Assembly (NCBI RefSeq): GCF_905397285.1
Contig: NZ_CAJPUX010000002.1
Span: 1 to 64,000, forward strand
Length of the DNA stretch: 64,000 nt
Direction: 5' to 3'
From: Cupriavidus plantarum
Lineage (GTDB): Bacteria; Pseudomonadota; Gammaproteobacteria; Burkholderiales; Burkholderiaceae
Shown: in pieces, positions 59,835-64,000 of the stretch
Layout of the letters: each line of letters opens with the position of its first letter
Position numbering within the stretch: position 1 is the stretch's first letter
Notes under the pieces: model-generated
Databases searched by the model: none
Told to the model about the DNA's origin: nothing
The model's input: the letters and a program-made list of their open reading frames with translations, nothing else
Position numbers and translations under genes: made by a program

Positions 59835-60758
59835 ATGGAAGCCCTGAACCTCCTCGAATCCTTCGTCCAGTCCGCCGATACGGGCAGCTTTTCGGCGGCC
59901 GCGCGCCGGCTCGGCCTCACCCCGGCTGCGGTGAGCAAGAACGTGGCACGGCTCGAATCGCATCTGGGTTTGCGGCTGTTCCAGCGCAGCACGCGCCGGC
60001 TCACGCTCACGCAAGGGGGCGAACAGTTCTTCCGGCAGGTGTCCGACCCCTACGCCACCCTGCGCGATGCATTCGCCGGCGCCGCCCAGGACGCCGGTAA
60101 CCCGACCGGTGTGCTCAAGGTCGGCATGGGTCTCGCATTTGGCCGCGAGCATGTATTGCCGCTGCTCAACGAATTCCTCGAACGGTATCCCGCGATCGTG
60201 CCGGACTGGCATTTCGACAACCGCGCCGTCGATCTCATCCGCGACGGATTCGACGCGGCGATCGGCGGCGGCATCGAACTGACCGAAGGCGTCATCGCGC
60301 GCGAGCTCGCGCGCACGCATGTGGTCGTGACCGCCTCGCCCGCGTACATGAAGGGCCGGCCGATGCCGCGCCATCCTTCGGACCTCGCCGAACTCGACGG
60401 CATTGCCCGGCGGTCCGCCTCGACCGGACGCGTGCGTGCGTGGACATTGCGGAGCGCCGTGGGCGAGGAAGCGCTTGTCGTGCATCGCACAAGGGCGATC
60501 TTCGACGATCCCGAGGCGATGGCGCACGCCGCGATGCAGGGCCTGGGCATTGCGCTGCTGCCAATGCCGCACGCGGCGCGGTGGCTCGAGTCCGGCGCGC
60601 TGCAGCGATTGTTGCCCGGCTGGTGTGCCGACAACGGTCCCATCTCGTTGTATTACCCGAACAAGACGCTGCTGCCGGCACGCACCCGCGTGTTCATCGA
60701 CTTCGTGATGGATGCGTTTCGCACGCGCGGTATCGCGCGGCGTTTTGACGGGCGTTGA
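59835..60758 (+). CDS. LysR family transcriptional regulator
   Basis: The 307-residue protein has the usual LysR helix-turn-helix (GSFSAAARRLGLTPAAVSKN, about residues 17-36) and a DNA-contacting LFQRSTRRLTLTQGG. The effector domain resembles the CrgA/DsdC-like group that often controls adjacent reductases. It is divergent from the SDR gene over 129 bases, the classic arrangement for LysR autoregulation and activation. The effector is unknown. Confidence 0.93.
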   Translation: MEALNLLESFVQSADTGSFSAAARRLGLTPAAVSKNVARLESHLGLRLFQRSTRRLTLTQGGEQFFRQVSDPYATLRDAFAGAAQDAGNPTGVLKVGMGLAFGREHVLPLLNEFLERYPAIVPDWHFDNRAVDLIRDGFDAAIGGGIELTEGVIARELARTHVVVTASPAYMKGRPMPRHPSDLAELDGIARRSASTGRVRAWTLRSAVGEEALVVHRTRAIFDDPEAMAHAAMQGLGIALLPMPHAARWLESGALQRLLPGWCADNGPISLYYPNKTLLPARTRVFIDFVMDAFRTRGIARRFDGR

Positions 60759-60799
60759 GGCATCTATACTCGTCACACTCCATCCGCGTGGCCCGCACC

Positions 60800-61153
60800 A
60801 TGACCGAACCCGCCGACGAGCGCCCCGCGCCCCCCGCCGCTCCCCCGACCGTGCCGTCGGGCTTTCGGCAGGGCATCATCACCGCGATCACCGTGCTGCT
60901 CGGCTTCTCGCTCGCGTTCTGGCGCTTCTGGGGATTGGAAAGCCCGGGCCGATGGGGTTGGCTATCGATCCTCGCCAGCCTCTGCCTGCTGCTGGCCGTC
61001 GCGTTGCAGATCGTCGCGCTGTTCCGCGCGTTGCGTATCGAGGACGACGCCGTGCCCGAATATCGCCGCACCGTGCGCTGGTTCATCGCCTCCGCCATCG
61101 CACTGCTCATCGGTCTCGCGGGCGCGATGATCGACGCCGCGCTCGGCGAATAA
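60800..61153 (+). CDS. Small hypothetical membrane protein
   Basis: The 117-residue protein has a proline-rich cytoplasmic N-terminus (MTEPADERPAPPAAPPTVPS), then three hydrophobic segments (about 26-44, 51-70 and 92-112). The basic/acidic loop LFRALRIEDDAVPEYRRT lies between the second and third. No family is recognised. It follows the lysR gene by 41 bases on the same strand but has weak translation signals, so co-transcription is uncertain. Confidence 0.75.
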   Translation: MTEPADERPAPPAAPPTVPSGFRQGIITAITVLLGFSLAFWRFWGLESPGRWGWLSILASLCLLLAVALQIVALFRALRIEDDAVPEYRRTVRWFIASAIALLIGLAGAMIDAALGE

Positions 61154-61257
61154 ACAACGCCTTTCATCGATACGGTTGGTAATCGCTGTCTCCGCGATCT
61201 AAGCTGGCTGTGCGACCTGCCCACGCGATTCGTTCCACAAAGAGATTGGAGACACTC

Positions 61258-63474
61258 ATGAACGCGTCCAGAAAATGGTGCAGCGCCGCGCTTGCGGGCA
61301 TGCTGGCTATCGGCCTTGCATCCTGCGGCGGAAGCGACGATGACGATCCGGGCGTCGCGCCCACGGTCCAGCTGCTTTCGTCGCAACCCGACTACGTGAC
61401 AGGCGGCACCGCCTTGATCGACGTGGCGGTACCGACCACCGTCAATGACAAACGGCCTTTGCAGATCACGCTCAACGGCAACGACGTCACCTCACAGTTT
61501 CAACCGAGTCCCACGGACAGCTCGCATCGGCAAGCGGTCGTAACCGGACTGACCAACGGCCTCAACAGCGTAGTCGCCAGCGTGGGCAAGGCGTCATCGA
61601 CGATCACGATGACGAACTATCCGATCACGGGACCCGTGATCTCCGGCCCGTGGCAGAAGCCGTTCATCTGCCAGACCTCGACCTTCCAGTTGCCCGACGG
61701 CTCGACACTCGGCGCCGCCCTCGACGCCAACTGCTCGGCGGCCACGCGCGTCACGTACATGTACCGGTCGACCACCGACGGCACGCTCAAGCCGATGACG
61801 AGCACGACGTCGCGGCCCGCCGATGTGGCCACCGTCACCACGCTCGCGGGGCAGCAGGTGCCGTTCATCGTGCGGGTGGAGACAGGCACCGTCGACCGCG
61901 GCATCTATCAGAACGCGGTGCTGCACGATCCCACCACGGAGGGCGCTCCCACGCCGCTGAAGCCGCCGAAGGCCTGGAACCGCCGCATGATCGCGATCGA
62001 AGGGTTCGGTTGCCCCGGCGGGTGGTACGTGCAGGGCGGCGCGCAGGGCAACATCCAGAGCGCGGGCTTCGATTTCAGCCTGCTCAACGTGCAGCGCCTC
62101 GCGGAAGGGTATGCGATGTTCGCCAACACGCTGCAGCACGCGTCGAACAACTGCAATGCCGTGCTGGCGAGCGAAGCCGCGATGATGTCGAAAGAAGCCA
62201 CGATCAAGACATTCGGCGTGCCGGACTTCACGGTCAGCGCCGGATGTTCGGGCGGCTCCTACGGCAGCGCGCAACCGGCCGACCGCATCCCGGGCCTGTT
62301 CGATGGCGTGATGCTGCTGTGCACGTTCCCCGATCCGCTCGGCATCGCCTTCTCCGGATCCGATGGGCATTTGATCACGCACTACATCACGGTCAATCCC
62401 TCCGCGTTCACCGATGCGCAGATCGCCGCGGTCACGGGCTACAAGAGCCGCAAGGCGTTCGAGGATGCCGCGAACCAGGCAGGCCGCACGGACCCCGTAC
62501 CGAATCGCGTGGACTACGCGGGTTATGTCTCTGCGCCGTTCAACGCGATTGTCCCCACCTCGCTACGGTACGACCCGGCATCCAATCCGACGGGTATCCG
62601 CGGCACCGTATACGACGCATCGAAGAACATCTACGGCGTGAACCCCGCAACGGGATTCGCGCTGCGGCCGTTCGACAACGTCGGCGTGCAATACGGACTG
62701 GCGGCGCTCAATGCGGGCACGATCACGACCACGCAGTTCCTCGATCTCAACGAGAAGATCGGCGGCTACGATCAGGATGCGAACTACGTCACCGCGCGCA
62801 GCGTGGGCGATGCGGGCGCGATCCTGCGCGCGCAGCAAAGCGGTCTGCAACTGGGCACGAACGGCGGTCTCGCCAGCATTCCGGTGTTCGACGTCACGGG
62901 CATCTACAACGACGACTCCGGCTATCACTACCAGTGGTTCCACTTCGCCGTGCGCGAGCGCATGGTGCAGGCCAACGGCGATAGCAAGAACCACGTGATG
63001 TGGCGCGGCAACCCGGTGCCCGCGGACACCGCGTGGAGCACGTTTATCCAGTGGGTGGCCGCGTACAAGGCCGACAAGACCACGACCGCGCAGAAGGACA
63101 AGGTCGTGGCGTACAAGCCCGCGGCGGCAGTGGACGGCTGCTGGTCGAGCCCCACCGCGTTCGTCACGGAGACGCAGACGCTGAGCCCGATCGCCAACAC
63201 AACGTGCAACGGTCTGTTCCCGTCGTGGACCGCGCCGCGCATCGTGGCGGGCGGACCGGTGGCGGCCAACGTCATCAAATGCACGCTCAAGCCGATTACC
63301 GCTTCCGATTACACGGTGATGTTCTCGGGTGCGGAGATGACGCGTCTGCAGCAGATCTTCCCCAATGGCGTGTGCGACTGGAGCAAGCCGGGCGTCAACC
63401 AGACCGGCGTGGTGCCGAACGGCTCGTTCGGCCCATCGCCGGTCAACGTGGTGTACGACATCACCAAGACCTGA
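61258..63474 (+). CDS. DUF6351 family lipoprotein, alpha/beta-hydrolase-like
   Basis: The 738-residue protein has a lipoprotein signal peptide ending LASC (cysteine 22), followed by GGSDDDD. After an N-terminal beta-rich part (PITGPVISGPWQKPFICQT), the core contains GCSGGSYGSAQPADRIPG with a nucleophile-elbow-like serine at residue 331, as in tannase and other alpha/beta hydrolases. I recognise the family as DUF6351, large extracytoplasmic proteins of unknown function common in Burkholderiales. GGAGA precedes the ATG. Repeated NYVT-, GATG- and KNVY-like segments are not evident. Enzymatic activity is inferred from the elbow motif. Confidence 0.8.
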   Translation: MNASRKWCSAALAGMLAIGLASCGGSDDDDPGVAPTVQLLSSQPDYVTGGTALIDVAVPTTVNDKRPLQITLNGNDVTSQFQPSPTDSSHRQAVVTGLTNGLNSVVASVGKASSTITMTNYPITGPVISGPWQKPFICQTSTFQLPDGSTLGAALDANCSAATRVTYMYRSTTDGTLKPMTSTTSRPADVATVTTLAGQQVPFIVRVETGTVDRGIYQNAVLHDPTTEGAPTPLKPPKAWNRRMIAIEGFGCPGGWYVQGGAQGNIQSAGFDFSLLNVQRLAEGYAMFANTLQHASNNCNAVLASEAAMMSKEATIKTFGVPDFTVSAGCSGGSYGSAQPADRIPGLFDGVMLLCTFPDPLGIAFSGSDGHLITHYITVNPSAFTDAQIAAVTGYKSRKAFEDAANQAGRTDPVPNRVDYAGYVSAPFNAIVPTSLRYDPASNPTGIRGTVYDASKNIYGVNPATGFALRPFDNVGVQYGLAALNAGTITTTQFLDLNEKIGGYDQDANYVTARSVGDAGAILRAQQSGLQLGTNGGLASIPVFDVTGIYNDDSGYHYQWFHFAVRERMVQANGDSKNHVMWRGNPVPADTAWSTFIQWVAAYKADKTTTAQKDKVVAYKPAAAVDGCWSSPTAFVTETQTLSPIANTTCNGLFPSWTAPRIVAGGPVAANVIKCTLKPITASDYTVMFSGAEMTRLQQIFPNGVCDWSKPGVNQTGVVPNGSFGPSPVNVVYDITKT

Positions 63475-63493
63475 AGTCAGCGTTCAAACCGCG

Positions 63494-64000
63494 CTAGCTT
63501 CGCGTCGGCTCCACGGCCTGCTGCACGGGCCGTGTGGCCGGCGTATCGGTCGGGCTCACCACCGCATAGAAGTAACGCCCCTGACGCCAGTACTGCGCGA
63601 GCAGGTTGCCATCCTTGCGGTTGCCATTGGCAAAGTGCAACACATCGCCAGGGGGACGCACGTAGAACACGATCGATTGCCCCTGCGCGTTGCGATAGAG
63701 CACCATCGCGGCCGTGCCCTGCTGCGCGGACATCAGCCGGCCGCTCACGGGTTTGAAGCCGTAGGCACTGAAATCGGGCAACGGCTCGGGCTGCACGAAA
63801 TGGTGGTCGAGCCAGGCCTGCAGCTGGCGCGGATCGGTCGTGCGGATATCGGCCATCATGTCGTCGGTCGCCACCGCGGGGGTGGACACCGCGTGATCGT
63901 CAGGGCCCGCAGCCACTGGTCGCGCCTCATTGGAAGCGAACATACGATAGGCCTGCACCGCATCGGCCATCGGCAGATAGTTCTGCCGCATCGCGTACTC
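63494..64000 (-). CDS. Anti-sigma factor family protein (5' end outside window)
   Basis: The 3' part of a gene is visible: at least 168 residues, with the frame open to the window edge. The C-terminal region (DPRQLQAWLDHHFVQPEPLP, then YGFKPVSGRLMSAQQGTAAM and SIVFYVRPPG) matches the periplasmic part of Burkholderiales transmembrane anti-sigma factors of the RsiW/ChrR-type set. The N-terminal zinc-binding and membrane segments would lie beyond base 64000, along with the ECF sigma factor gene that normally precedes it. It converges on the DUF6351 gene. Confidence 0.72.
   Translation of the reverse strand, partial: EYAMRQNYLPMADAVQAYRMFASNEARPVAAGPDDHAVSTPAVATDDMMADIRTTDPRQLQAWLDHHFVQPEPLPDFSAYGFKPVSGRLMSAQQGTAAMVLYRNAQGQSIVFYVRPPGDVLHFANGNRKDGNLLAQYWRQGRYFYAVVSPTDTPATRPVQQAVEPTRS

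Noticed and set aside
1-64000. tRNA, rRNA, prophage, transposase or integrase genes
   Set aside because: None was recognised on either strand; the window looks like ordinary replicon backbone with accessory operons.

Overview
The window is GC-rich, densely packed bacterial DNA. It holds about 52 protein genes, no RNA genes, no insertion sequences and no phage or plasmid signatures. Gene content points to a beta-proteobacterium of the Burkholderiaceae, most likely Cupriavidus or a close Ralstonia relative. The supporting features are a DUF3331 protein, an XapX protein, a DUF6351 lipoprotein, NodT-type efflux lipoproteins, a Burkholderiales-type porin, AcnB, a complete fliLMNOPQR operon, and many LysR, TetR and AraC regulators. 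This assignment is an inference from gene families, not from a marker gene.

Region by region. (1) 1-6926, minus strand: a probable catabolic operon with a VOC-fold protein, a 2,6-dihydroxypyridine-hydroxylase-like flavin monooxygenase, a DUF485 protein, an ActP-type symporter, TetR, LysR and an MFS transporter. A strong palindrome sits at the promoter and a strong hairpin separates the symporter from tetR. (2) 6940-13644: a PAS histidine kinase, Dps, an orphan CydB-like oxidase subunit carrying an in-frame 12-bp tandem repeat, a DUF3331 protein, an AraC regulator, an unlisted 33-residue membrane protein, a second flavin monooxygenase and a small exported protein. (3) 13965-18173: a tripartite efflux set whose MFS pump is convergent with its outer-membrane and adaptor genes. 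(4) 18311-41563: a signalling-rich stretch. It has two giant kinases of the serine/threonine-kinase-like/ATPase/histidine-kinase type, two paralogous receiver-only regulators, two FixJ-type regulators and a degenerate kinase-like protein. Between them lie hydrolase and transport genes: an isochorismatase-amidohydrolase-DoxX-porin operon, a DUF1275 protein, an XapX protein, an MFS exporter and a chloroperoxidase-like hydrolase. (5) 40856-45902: a CecR-like TetR divergent from a complete emrA-emrB-nodT operon with a near-consensus promoter. (6) 45906-50459: a hypothetical protein, an MscS channel, a phospholipase-D/cardiolipin-synthase-like lipoprotein and an RcsB-like regulator preceded by an Rcs-box-like palindrome. 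(7) 50670-55136: fliLMNOPQR, minus strand. (8) 55547-64000: acnB with an operator-like palindrome and a textbook terminator, a ParE-type toxin/antitoxin pair, a divergent SDR/LysR pair, a small membrane protein, the DUF6351 lipoprotein, and an anti-sigma factor cut by the window edge.

The most unusual content is the signalling block. In both giant kinases the protein-kinase module has lost catalytic residues, and the second also lacks the whole ATPase module that the first retains. Receiver-only proteins sit in similar contexts, and similar TAATAC-type elements lie upstream of the first giant-kinase operon and two hydrolase operons. Together they look like a lineage-expanded sensory network built from diverging copies. 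The second most interesting item is the RcsB-like regulator, with its own box, next to the flagellar export operon. Both proposals are inferences from sequence reading only.
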